This document shows, in pieces, positions 34,315 through 42,247 of a DNA stretch of 64,000 bases. The notes below the pieces were generated by a model, which saw only the letters and a list, made by a program, of their open reading frames with translations, searched no databases and was not told the DNA's origin. Made by a program: the position numbers and the translations under genes. Numbering within the stretch: position 1 is the stretch's first letter; each line of letters starts with the position of its first letter. Source of the stretch: Gillisia limnaea DSM 15749 (GTDB lineage: Bacteria; Bacteroidota; Bacteroidia; Flavobacteriales; Flavobacteriaceae); contig NZ_JH594605.1 in NCBI RefSeq assembly GCF_000243235.1, positions 314,660 to 378,659 of the forward strand, written 5' to 3'.

Positions 34315-35163
34315 ATGAAAAACATCCTTCTTCCTACAGATTTTTCAGAAAACGCCTGGAATTCGACGCTTTACGCGATAAATTTGTATAAAGAGGAATC
34401 TTGCCGTTTTTTTTTAATGACTTCATATAATGTAAATGGTTATTATGAAAACAGTATGATGGATCCCGTTCCGGCAAAAGAGGAATCGATAAAAGTTAAA
34501 GCAAATTCAGAAGAAAAGCTAAACCGACTTTGTGAAATTATTAAAGAACGCTCTTCAAATCCTAAGCATACATTCAAATGTGTTGCCTTAAATAAAACCT
34601 TAATAGATTCTATAAAACATGAGCTCAACCAGCATGCATTTGATATTATTCTCATAGGCACACAGGGATCCACGGGAGCTTATGAAGTAATTTTTGGCAG
34701 TAATACGATTCAAATATTGAATGAGATAAAAAACTGCCCTATTCTTGCAGTTCCATCCAATGTATATTTTAAGGTCCTAAAAGAGATCGTATTGGCCACT
34801 AGTTATAAAATCGAACATTCCAGTGATGATCTTAAATACCTTATTCAACTTGCCAAACAAAATAATTCTGCGATTCGGATACTTCACATAGAAGAATCCG
34901 GGGGGATTAGTATCTCTCAAAAACATAACAAAAACCATCTGGAGTCTTGTTTAAAAGAGATTGAACATAGCGCTCATTCTTTGGCTCACGTAAGTATTCC
35001 TATAGGAATTTATTGTTTTACCGAAAGCAGAGGAAGTGATATGATCGTATTTATTAATAAAAAGCACAATTTTTTAGAAAACTTACTTTTTAAGCCTCTC
35101 TATAAAGATTTAGGGAATTATTCCAGGATTCCCTTACTCGTTTTACACCGTTCCAATGAATAA
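34315..35163 (+). CDS. Universal stress protein, tandem-domain, copy 3
   Basis: 282 residues. ATP loop in domain 1: GTQGSTGAYEVIFGSN. Domain 2 ends with NKKHNFLENLLFKPLYKDLG, aligned with the same region of copies 2 and 4. Start codon two bases after the stop of copy 2. Confidence 0.9.
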   Translation: MKNILLPTDFSENAWNSTLYAINLYKEESCRFFLMTSYNVNGYYENSMMDPVPAKEESIKVKANSEEKLNRLCEIIKERSSNPKHTFKCVALNKTLIDSIKHELNQHAFDIILIGTQGSTGAYEVIFGSNTIQILNEIKNCPILAVPSNVYFKVLKEIVLATSYKIEHSSDDLKYLIQLAKQNNSAIRILHIEESGGISISQKHNKNHLESCLKEIEHSAHSLAHVSIPIGIYCFTESRGSDMIVFINKKHNFLENLLFKPLYKDLGNYSRIPLLVLHRSNE

Positions 35164-35186
35164 GCTTTAAAAACATTAAAGAGATG

Positions 35187-35229
35187 TGACTGTTGTCATA
35201 TTCCCCGTAAGATCAACAAATTACCTTTA
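35187..35229 (+). promoter_or_regulatory. Crp/Fnr-type box plus -7 element, fourth usp gene
   Basis: TGAC-TGTT-GTCA (35187-35198; the dyad extends imperfectly to 35184-35201), 23 bases, TACCTTTA (35222-35229). Leader about 17 bases. Confidence 0.6.
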
Positions 35230-35250
35230 TACTACTAAACTAATAAAGTG

Positions 35251-36108
35251 ATGAGAAAGAATATATTAATACCAACCGATTTTTCCAAAAATTCGTGGAA
35301 CGCTTTAAATTATGCTTTGAGTTTATTTAAAGATGACAAATGTACGTTCTACCTGTTAAATGCATTTCAACTATATTATTTCACAACAGACAGCCTTATT
35401 GTTCCTGAGCCGGGAGAACCTAATTATGAAAAAGCCAAAGAAGCATCTGAGATTGGGCTTGAAAAAACAATAGATGGAATCACATCCAGAGGAGGTACCG
35501 AAGAACATAGATTTGAAATTATTTCTACCTATAATTCTGTTTTGGAAGCCGTAAGGACTGTTATCGATAAAAATGATATAGAATTAGTGATAATGGGTAC
35601 CAAAGGTGAAAATGACCCTACAAGTAAACTGTATGGTAGTAGTGCAGTGGATGTTATGGAGAAAGTATATGATTGTCCAGTTATCGTCATTCCGGAAAAC
35701 GTGAGCTATCAGGAGGAAAAGAGAAAAGAAGTTGTATTTGCTACCAATTTTAAAACTGCTTACAAGCGTCGAGAATTAGAGAACCTGGTTGATATCGCAA
35801 AAAAAATGAAGGCAGCAATTAGGGTGCTACATATTCAGGAAGTAGATAAATTAAGCAAGGAGCAGGGGAAAAATAAAGAGGACCTGCAGGAATATTTGGG
35901 TGATGTGGTTCACACATTTCATACATTAACCGATATTAAAGTAGCCCCCGGGATTCATTCCTTTATAGAAAGCAGAGATAGTGATCTCCTGGCACTTATC
36001 AATAAAAAGCATAGTTTTTTAAACAGCATATTTACAAAATCCCTGGTAAAAGAAATTGGATATAAACCTCAGGTCCCTGTTCTGGTGATGCATAATATAA
36101 AAGATTAG
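35251..36108 (+). CDS. Universal stress protein, tandem-domain, copy 4
   Basis: 285 residues from ATG 35251 (a GTG directly upstream at 35248 is also in frame). ATP loop: GTKGENDPTSKLYGSS. Domain 2 has NKKHSFLNSIFTKSLVKEIG. Own Crp/Fnr-type promoter. The following ATP-cone gene has no recognisable promoter of this type and may belong to the same transcript. Confidence 0.9.
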   Translation: MRKNILIPTDFSKNSWNALNYALSLFKDDKCTFYLLNAFQLYYFTTDSLIVPEPGEPNYEKAKEASEIGLEKTIDGITSRGGTEEHRFEIISTYNSVLEAVRTVIDKNDIELVIMGTKGENDPTSKLYGSSAVDVMEKVYDCPVIVIPENVSYQEEKRKEVVFATNFKTAYKRRELENLVDIAKKMKAAIRVLHIQEVDKLSKEQGKNKEDLQEYLGDVVHTFHTLTDIKVAPGIHSFIESRDSDLLALINKKHSFLNSIFTKSLVKEIGYKPQVPVLVMHNIKD

Positions 36109-36251
36109 AGTAACCAACTAAGTAAATCCCTCAATCAGGTTTGCACGGGACCATTCCTCAATCTATTAAACATGAAGAAATAAAAATATTATTCAGGCAT
36201 TTTGAGGATAAATTAAAAATTCAAATTAGCAGAATTCAAATATTATAAAAT

Positions 36252-37094
36252 ATGACCGTCCGGAATCTCCATATTATAAAAGCTTCAGGGGAAAAAGATG
36301 TTTTTTCTGTTGAAAAAGTCAAGGCTTCCCTAAGAAAGTCTGGAGCAGATGAGGAAGTTATAAGTGATATACTTAGCAATTTGGAGGATGAATTATATGA
36401 CGGGATTTCTACAAAGGAGATCTATAACCGGGCTTTCAATCTTTTGAAGAAAAGGAACCGGTCATTTGCCTCCCGGTATAAGTTGAAAAATGCTATTTAT
36501 GAACTGGGTCCCACAGGATTTCCTTTTGAAAAATTCATTGCTTCAATTTTAAAACACAGCGGATTTAAAGTTGAGGTTGGAAAAATTGTACAGGGAATTT
36601 GTGTTACCCATGAACTGGATGTTATCGCCAGAAAAGATAAGGAGAAAAATTTATTTGAATGTAAGTTTCATACCGAACCAGGCAAAGCCTGTGATGTAAA
36701 AATTCCACTATATATTCACAGCAGATTTCGGGACATTCAAAATTTTTTGGATAAAAACCATCCTGGCACCCCGGCCTTTAAAGGCTGGCTGGTCACAAAT
36801 ACAAGATTTACTGAAGATGCCCGGAAATATGGAAAATGTGTAGGCCTGAATTTGTTGAGCTGGGATTTCCCCAAAGGAAATGCTTTGAAAGACAGGATAG
36901 ATCATACGGGCTTGTATCCTATTACAGTTTCTACCTTGCTTTCTGCCAGAGAGAAGCAATTCCTCTTGAGCAGAGATGTAGTATTGTGTAAAGAATTGAT
37001 AGATGATAAATTTTACCTGGATCATTTAGGTATATCCGAAGGAAGAAAATCCAGGATTTTAAAAGAGATGGAGATGCTTTGTAAGGTATCCTAA
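36252..37094 (+). CDS. ATP-cone domain fused to PD-(D/E)XK nuclease-like domain
   Basis: 280 residues. Residues about 5-85 form an ATP-cone (IIKASGEKDVFSVEKVKASLRKSGADEEVI ... YNRAFNLLKKRNRSFASRYKLKNAI), the nucleotide-sensing domain of ribonucleotide reductases and NrdR. Residues about 90-205 look like an Mrr-type restriction endonuclease fold with D123 in ELDVIA and the E-x-K signature E136-C-K138. The C-terminal 70 residues are helical and unassigned. A nucleotide-gated nuclease is inference. It lies between usp4 and the MBL-fold gene, 143 and 109 bases away. Confidence 0.75.
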   Translation: MTVRNLHIIKASGEKDVFSVEKVKASLRKSGADEEVISDILSNLEDELYDGISTKEIYNRAFNLLKKRNRSFASRYKLKNAIYELGPTGFPFEKFIASILKHSGFKVEVGKIVQGICVTHELDVIARKDKEKNLFECKFHTEPGKACDVKIPLYIHSRFRDIQNFLDKNHPGTPAFKGWLVTNTRFTEDARKYGKCVGLNLLSWDFPKGNALKDRIDHTGLYPITVSTLLSAREKQFLLSRDVVLCKELIDDKFYLDHLGISEGRKSRILKEMEMLCKVS

Positions 37095-37203
37095 AACCAA
37101 TTCGGAGCCAAGTTCTCCTGGAGAATAAAAACAAGACATCTCGTTAATTATTTTGCAGAAAGTGGGTAAATCGACCCCTCTTGTGAGATTAAAATATTCA
37201 GTT

Positions 37204-38577
37204 ATGAGTTTAGAAATAAAAATTCACTTTTTAGGAGCCTCAGGCACGGTTACAGGGTCCAAATTTATTTTGGAAACGCCCGGATTCAACATTATGGTAG
37301 ACTGTGGAATGTTCCAGGGATTAAAGGAATTGAGAAACCTAAACTGGGAACCATTCCCATTCCCACCAGATAAAATTGATATAATCCTGCTCACTCATGG
37401 ACATTTAGACCACTCCGGTTATTTACCAAGGTTGGTAGCACAAGGTTTCAAGGGAAAAATAATGGGGACTGCCCCTAGTCTGGCTATCGCTTCAATTATT
37501 CTTTTAGACAGCGCCAAAATCCAGGAAGAACAGGCCCAACAAGCAAATGAAGAAGGCTATTCTATCCACACACCGGCTTTACCGCTTTATTCCTTAGAGG
37601 ATGCAGAAAATGCGATTCGACTATTTAAATCTGTAGAGCCAGGTAAATGGTCTAACATTCATCCTGATATTAAATTCAGACTGGAAAAAAACGGACATAT
37701 TATTGGAGCAACCTATATAGAGTTAGATATCCTTGGAAAAATCTTTCTGTTCTCGGGAGATATAGGACAGGAAAAAGATCAATTACTGGATCCTCCAAAA
37801 CCTCCTGAATGGGGCGATTATATATTCCTGGAAAGCACGTATGGCAATAGATTACATCCTGAAGATAATTCTGATGAAATTCTAACAAATGCTATTAATG
37901 AGACCATAAATAATAACTCAATTTTAATAATCCCAAGTTTTGCGGTAGAAAGGCTTCAAACCTTAATGCATAAATTGTGGCAACTTTACAATAAAAATAA
38001 AATTCCAAAGATTCCCATTTTTATCGATAGCCCAATGGGAAACAAAGTATTTGAGGTGTTTGAACGTTTTCCTTCCTGGCATAAACTCAATAAGGATGAC
38101 CTGGCAGCAATGAAAAATCATTTTAACGTTATAACATCCTATAAAGATACCTGGAAAACAATAGACGATAAAAGAGCTAAAGCTGTAATTGCAGGAAGCG
38201 GAATGGTTAGTGGCGGAAGGGTTCTTACGTATCTAAGGTATTTTATAGATAAACCTGAAACAACCGTTTTACTGGTGGGATTTCAGGCAGAAGGAACCCG
38301 GGGAAGGCAACTTCTTGAAGGAAACCAGGAGATCAAAATATTTGGAAAATACTGTGAGGTGAATGCTAAAATAAAAACGATTGAAAGTCTCTCTGCCCAT
38401 GCAGATCAGAAAGGTCTAATCGATTGGTTGGGAAAAATAAAAAACATCCCGGAAAAGGTGTTTTTGATCCATGGAGAGCCCACTTCCCTGGATGCTTTAA
38501 GAGTGAAAATCAAAGATACCTACCATTGGCAGGTACATATTCCACATTTAAAAGAAATCATAAACATTAAGCTTTAA
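37204..38577 (+). CDS. MBL-fold metallohydrolase with beta-CASP and RNA-specificity domains
   Basis: 457 residues, RNase J/CPSF73-like. Metal motif LTHGHLDHSG in the N-terminal metallo-beta-lactamase part, then a beta-CASP region (SFAVERLQTLMHKLW, DSPMGNKVFEVF), AGSGMVSGGR, and the C-terminal SAHADQKGLIDWL and FLIHGEP motifs. Predicted zinc-dependent RNase or phosphodiesterase. The upstream frame is open to TTG 37153, but MSLEIKIHFLGASGTVTGS is the usual start. In many bacteria such genes sit next to universal stress and anaerobic genes. Confidence 0.88.
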   Translation: MSLEIKIHFLGASGTVTGSKFILETPGFNIMVDCGMFQGLKELRNLNWEPFPFPPDKIDIILLTHGHLDHSGYLPRLVAQGFKGKIMGTAPSLAIASIILLDSAKIQEEQAQQANEEGYSIHTPALPLYSLEDAENAIRLFKSVEPGKWSNIHPDIKFRLEKNGHIIGATYIELDILGKIFLFSGDIGQEKDQLLDPPKPPEWGDYIFLESTYGNRLHPEDNSDEILTNAINETINNNSILIIPSFAVERLQTLMHKLWQLYNKNKIPKIPIFIDSPMGNKVFEVFERFPSWHKLNKDDLAAMKNHFNVITSYKDTWKTIDDKRAKAVIAGSGMVSGGRVLTYLRYFIDKPETTVLLVGFQAEGTRGRQLLEGNQEIKIFGKYCEVNAKIKTIESLSAHADQKGLIDWLGKIKNIPEKVFLIHGEPTSLDALRVKIKDTYHWQVHIPHLKEIINIKL

Positions 38578-38592
38578 AATTTTTTTAAATCC

Positions 38593-38635
38593 TGATAATT
38601 ATCATTTAAATTTTCGCTTTAAAAATTTAATTTTA
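38593..38635 (+). promoter_or_regulatory. Crp/Fnr-type box plus -7 element, helical protein operon
   Basis: Perfect dyad TGAT-AATT-ATCA (38593-38604), 23 bases, TAATTTTA (38628-38635). Leader about 20 bases. Confidence 0.65.
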
Positions 38636-38659
38636 GAAGGAAAAACAAATTTTAGCGCC

Positions 38660-39079
38660 ATGGTTGTATCAGAAAAAGATAATTCATTTTATAGTGAAAA
38701 GCGGCTCAAAAAAAACCAATTGGAACTATTACATTGGAAAAATCTGTTAACATATAATTCTGAAGAAATAAGTTTCCTCATGCTCTTTTTAAATGTAGAA
38801 ATTTTCAAACCCGGTATTCCCAATTTATTTGAAAATTTAAAGAAATACTTAAACAGCGTGGAAAATATAAAATCCCAGAATTTCCGATTTTTTAAACCGG
38901 TAGAAAAAAAATTGAAAATGCTGAAGGACGCCATAGAGAATGATAAGGATTCCGAAGAAAATTTCATTTCAGATTTTGAGAACTTAAGAAACGATATTGA
39001 GAATTATTTTGAAAAATTCTACGATCTCAAGCTTGAAATTTTCCATTATACCGGGAATCTTTTAAAACAAAACGAATAA
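38660..39079 (+). CDS. Uncharacterised helical protein, paralogue 1 of 3
   Basis: 139 residues, no signal peptide, strongly predicted helical/coiled-coil, Lys/Glu-rich. Pattern shared with the two following genes: an L-x-W-K-x-x-L start, E-x-x-FL-x-x-(F/L)L-x-x-E-x-F-x-P, a central K/L-rich helix and a terminal FYDLKLEIFHYTGNLLK. No family recognised. Leads a probable three-gene operon under a Crp/Fnr-type promoter. Confidence 0.7.
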   Translation: MVVSEKDNSFYSEKRLKKNQLELLHWKNLLTYNSEEISFLMLFLNVEIFKPGIPNLFENLKKYLNSVENIKSQNFRFFKPVEKKLKMLKDAIENDKDSEENFISDFENLRNDIENYFEKFYDLKLEIFHYTGNLLKQNE

Positions 39080-39113
39080 TATGTATCAATGCAAAATACC
39101 TGAGACAACTTAA

Positions 39114-39569
39114 ATGAAAAACATTATGGATACACCAAAACAAAATTTTAGGTACGTGGAATGGAAAAGTTCTGACGAAATGCATTATTCCTGTTTGCAA
39201 TGGATATCCGAGTTAAACTTTATAAAAGATGAACAGATCTTCTTTCAGGATATGTTAAAAGAATACACCGTGCCTATTCTGGAATCTCACTTGCTGGAAG
39301 AAGCAAAAACTCTGATTTTCAAATTAACCGATTCTGAAAAGCAAGTTGAAAATTTAATGAAAGAAACAACAAAACATCGAAACGGTTTACAAGTATTGGT
39401 AGATGGTATTGACCAACCGAACCAGGAAAAGGAATATAGGGAAGAGCACAGGAGTTTATTAAAACAAGTAAATAATTTTTCCATTCAGTATCAATCTCTA
39501 AAAAAGGATATTTTTAATACGGTTTCCAGGGCTTTGAAACAGCAAAAACAAAAAAAACTATTGAGTTGA
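39114..39569 (+). CDS. Uncharacterised helical protein, paralogue 2 of 3
   Basis: 151 residues, the most divergent of the three: CLQWISELNFIKDEQIFFQDMLKEYTVPIL at the start and YQSLKKDIFNTVSRALKQQKQKK at the end align with the others in spacing. Soluble, helical and highly charged. It begins 34 bases after paralogue 1. Confidence 0.7.
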   Translation: MKNIMDTPKQNFRYVEWKSSDEMHYSCLQWISELNFIKDEQIFFQDMLKEYTVPILESHLLEEAKTLIFKLTDSEKQVENLMKETTKHRNGLQVLVDGIDQPNQEKEYREEHRSLLKQVNNFSIQYQSLKKDIFNTVSRALKQQKQKKLLS

Positions 39570-39648
39570 GCTAAGAACCGATTTTTAGCATTAATATTAT
39601 CCACAAAATCTGTACATAATTTAGTTTGAACAGTTAATATTTCTAATC

Positions 39649-40068
39649 ATGGCAACAATGAGCTTTTCCCAAAAATCTGCGAATGAAAAAGACGTTGAAG
39701 AACTCGAAAACGACACCCTAAATTGGGATAAAACTCTGCAAACCCTTACGGATGAACTGTTGTTTTTAAAACATCTCCTAGCCTCAGAAGTTTTTCAACC
39801 CATTAACCCGGATACTTCCGAGAAGGTAAAATCTTACACCGAAGATCTTGAAGATCTAAAAACCGAAAAGATTGAAGTACAACTCGCATTAAGAAATCAT
39901 AAAAATGACCTCAATGGAATGTTGGAATGTGAAGATATAAGTTGTGAAATTTTTTATAAAACCCAGCATCAGGAACTTCTTAACAGCTTAAAGGAACTTT
40001 TGGCGAACTTCAAAGACTTAAAACTTAAGATTTTTAACTTTAGCATTCCATTTCTTAAAAAAAATTGA
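39649..40068 (+). CDS. Uncharacterised helical protein, paralogue 3 of 3
   Basis: 139 residues: LNWDKTLQTLTDELLFLKHLLASEVFQPINP near the start and FKDLKLKIFNFSIPFLKKN at the end closely match paralogue 1. No membrane segment or export signal. Probably a coiled-coil bundle; function unknown. Confidence 0.7.
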   Translation: MATMSFSQKSANEKDVEELENDTLNWDKTLQTLTDELLFLKHLLASEVFQPINPDTSEKVKSYTEDLEDLKTEKIEVQLALRNHKNDLNGMLECEDISCEIFYKTQHQELLNSLKELLANFKDLKLKIFNFSIPFLKKN

Positions 40069-40418
40069 AGCACTCAGGGGAGGTTCACGAAAAATAAAAA
40101 ATGAAGAAACATCTAAAACCTCAACGAAATTCTGCCCAAAAGTGAAGAGTTAAACGCTCTCCTTTTTACACGTACCATAATATTCTCTAGCCTCTTTCCA
40201 CTGTCCAATTTTAGACCTAAGAAAAATTTCTCCGGGCAAGCCCGCGGAGCATTTTAATGGAACATGTTTTAAACTTTAAATTTCACTAGTTAGGCAAGCC
40301 CGTCTGAATGAAATTGATTTCGGGCAAGCCTCAAGTATTTACCCATTTAGAATAAAAAAGGCCCCTAGACCCCTTCAAATTAGACAACCTGCTGTTTAAC
40401 GAAAGATTATAAATAAAT
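40069..40418 (+). other. Intergenic region with dispersed repeats
   Basis: Holds three GGGCAAGCC/GGCAAGCCCG units (about 40237-40246, 40293-40302, 40322-40330), the last two forming the repeat at 40293-40327. No gene seen. Confidence 0.5.
40293..40327 (+). repeat. GGCAAGCCCG-type dispersed repeat, copy 2
   Basis: Plus-strand copy of the repeat at 25650-25683 (opposite orientation), ending in a further GGGCAAGCC unit. Confidence 0.6.
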
Positions 40419-40606
40419 TTATTCTATTATTTTATTTTCTTCGCCAGAAGTAATATTTACCAACTCTTCCACAGGATCTCATTCAATTACTTCCTCTTTT
40501 ATAACGGGAGATTGCATAATTTCTGTTTGAGTAACTTCAGTAGTTTCTTCACAGGTAGTAAAAAACTAAAAGCTTAAAATTATTTCAGGACATTCTCCTT
40601 TAGCAA
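40419..40606 (-). pseudogene. Decayed small lipoprotein gene
   Basis: Minus-strand frame ending in TAA at 40419 reads IILSF-stop-FFTTCEETTEVTQTEIM ... KEEVIE-stop-DPVEELVNITSGEEN. The hydrophobic segment followed by TTC and an acidic, Thr/Glu-rich tail looks like a lipoprotein signal and mature start. Two in-frame stops (TAG, TGA) and no start codon indicate a remnant. Small size makes this tentative. Confidence 0.4.
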
Positions 40607-40611
40607 AAAAA

Positions 40612-40637
40612 AGAGACTGCCTTTTTAGACAGCCTCT
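40612..40637 (-). terminator. Terminator hairpin, copy 2 of an inverted pair
   Basis: Minus strand: the same 26-base hairpin as 30985-31010 with one difference, followed by eight T. It lies 33 bases after the VWA lipoprotein stop. Confidence 0.75.
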
Positions 40638-40669
40638 GATTAAAATTAGTATTCCTTTGAAATTATAAT

Positions 40670-42247
40670 TTACAGCTCAAATCCAAGATCCTGTAATGCC
40701 TCAATAATTAAATCAAGATAATATTGAGGAGTACTTCCATCAAGCACATCATATTCGTACCCTATTTCGGTACGGTCTGAAAGTCCAAAAGCCCCTGCAT
40801 AATTTCCTGAACCATTTTGTATATACTCTATAAACTTTTTAAAATTAAGCCCGGCCTGATTCTCATTCTCTACCTGAAAGACCACACCGCTGTATGAATT
40901 AACCGCAAAGGATGCAAGCCTGCTCCTAAACGCCGTGATATCGGCATCAAAGGCGCCAGTCCTGTTGGAAGTCTCATCCCAGCTAGAGAAACCAGCGTGA
41001 TAAACAGATTGAGCTTCATCTTGGAATACCAGGGAGATGACATTACCTGTAGGTGTATCACCTTCAATATTAAGGAACTGGAAGGTTCTTTCTGAACCAT
41101 TCGAGACCACCTGGACTTTTTCGTCATAAAGAACCTCATCATTATCATACAAAGGAAGTAAAGCCGCTTTTAATAGATTACTTCGCATGTCCTGTAACGG
41201 AGAAAGGGTGGAATTCATTGAACCCGAAGAATCAAAATAAATATAAATCTCAGTATCCCTATCTATTACAGGCGGTTGTGTATTTGGTTCTCCAAATAAA
41301 TTTGGAGAATCTGAGGTTCCACAGCCATATCTTAGGTGGTAATATTCTGAATCATCATCCCCAATGTGCAGGCTCCTTACATCTCCATCTGTAATTACCC
41401 CTTCTCTAATAATGCTTTCTGTAACTTCACCATAGGCATCTGAGTTTAAAAGAGTGATCTGGAAATAATACTCATCATCTCCGGCAGAATCTGGTAAAGC
41501 AAAACAAACAGGACTGGAAGCATATTCTCCAAGGTCATTGAGTTCTACTGTACTGGTTACATCGCTGTAAAGAACAGCGCCCATTTGCCCATCACTGTAA
41601 TTCCATACGTCCACGCTGTAAGCAGCAGGATAATGCCTGCCAGATTCATCGCAGTAATTTCCGAAAATACAAAACTGAATGGCCTGGGTTGGATCAAGCT
41701 GGAAGAAAAGATAACCATACTCATTTACCATTCTATCATCAAGACAAAGCACGCTTACATCAACATATTTCTTAACACCGGCCCCAAGGCTAATATCAAG
41801 TGGCAGTGGATTGTCAACTAAGGATGCCAATTCACTTCCGGCTAAAGGGGCTACCCAAATAACCGTACCATCCATTGAATGAACAGTGAAATAATCCAGA
41901 GAATAATCTCCCGCGGAAAGTTGCAACTCTGTAACTTCCTTGGTGAATAGTTGCCCTGCTACCAGGTCAATCCTGAAAGGGGTACCTTCTGCACCTACCA
42001 CGTCTACTCCCCCGCTGCTAAGTATAATTTCAACGTATACCACAGCATCCTCAGAACAAGCCGGGATATCTCCAATTGCTTGTTTAAGGGAATTGCGGTT
42101 GATGTTAAGATCATCAAGCATGGCTCCAAATGAAAGTGTTGCTTTCTCATTTTCTAAAGAAGCCAAACCATCCTCCTCTCTACTACAAGAAGAAAAGATT
42201 AAAGCAAACATTACTAAAAAAATTGTGTAAAATTTTAAATTTCTCAT
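40670..42247 (-). CDS. Lipoprotein with von Willebrand factor A-like domain
   Basis: 525 residues from ATG 42247, which gives a good lipoprotein signal (MRNLKFYTIFLVMFALIFSSC, Cys about 21). Residues about 30-320 are beta-rich without a recognised family. From about 345 a VWA-like domain begins with the MIDAS motif DSSGSM; it continues to the C-terminus. The frame extends upstream to 42301 without a better signal. Probably an outer-membrane-anchored adhesion or binding protein; ligand unknown. Confidence 0.7.
   Translation of the reverse strand: MRNLKFYTIFLVMFALIFSSCSREEDGLASLENEKATLSFGAMLDDLNINRNSLKQAIGDIPACSEDAVVYVEIILSSGGVDVVGAEGTPFRIDLVAGQLFTKEVTELQLSAGDYSLDYFTVHSMDGTVIWVAPLAGSELASLVDNPLPLDISLGAGVKKYVDVSVLCLDDRMVNEYGYLFFQLDPTQAIQFCIFGNYCDESGRHYPAAYSVDVWNYSDGQMGAVLYSDVTSTVELNDLGEYASSPVCFALPDSAGDDEYYFQITLLNSDAYGEVTESIIREGVITDGDVRSLHIGDDDSEYYHLRYGCGTSDSPNLFGEPNTQPPVIDRDTEIYIYFDSSGSMNSTLSPLQDMRSNLLKAALLPLYDNDEVLYDEKVQVVSNGSERTFQFLNIEGDTPTGNVISLVFQDEAQSVYHAGFSSWDETSNRTGAFDADITAFRSRLASFAVNSYSGVVFQVENENQAGLNFKKFIEYIQNGSGNYAGAFGLSDRTEIGYEYDVLDGSTPQYYLDLIIEALQDLGFEL

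Noticed and set aside
37153-37203. N-terminal extension of the MBL-fold protein from TTG 37153
   Set aside because: The 17 extra residues do not resemble the family and the ATG at 37204 gives its normal start.
30985-40637. The inverted 26-base copies as terminal repeats of a transposon
   Set aside because: No transposase lies between them, no target duplication was seen, and each copy sits after a gene stop with T-rich sequence, as a terminator would.
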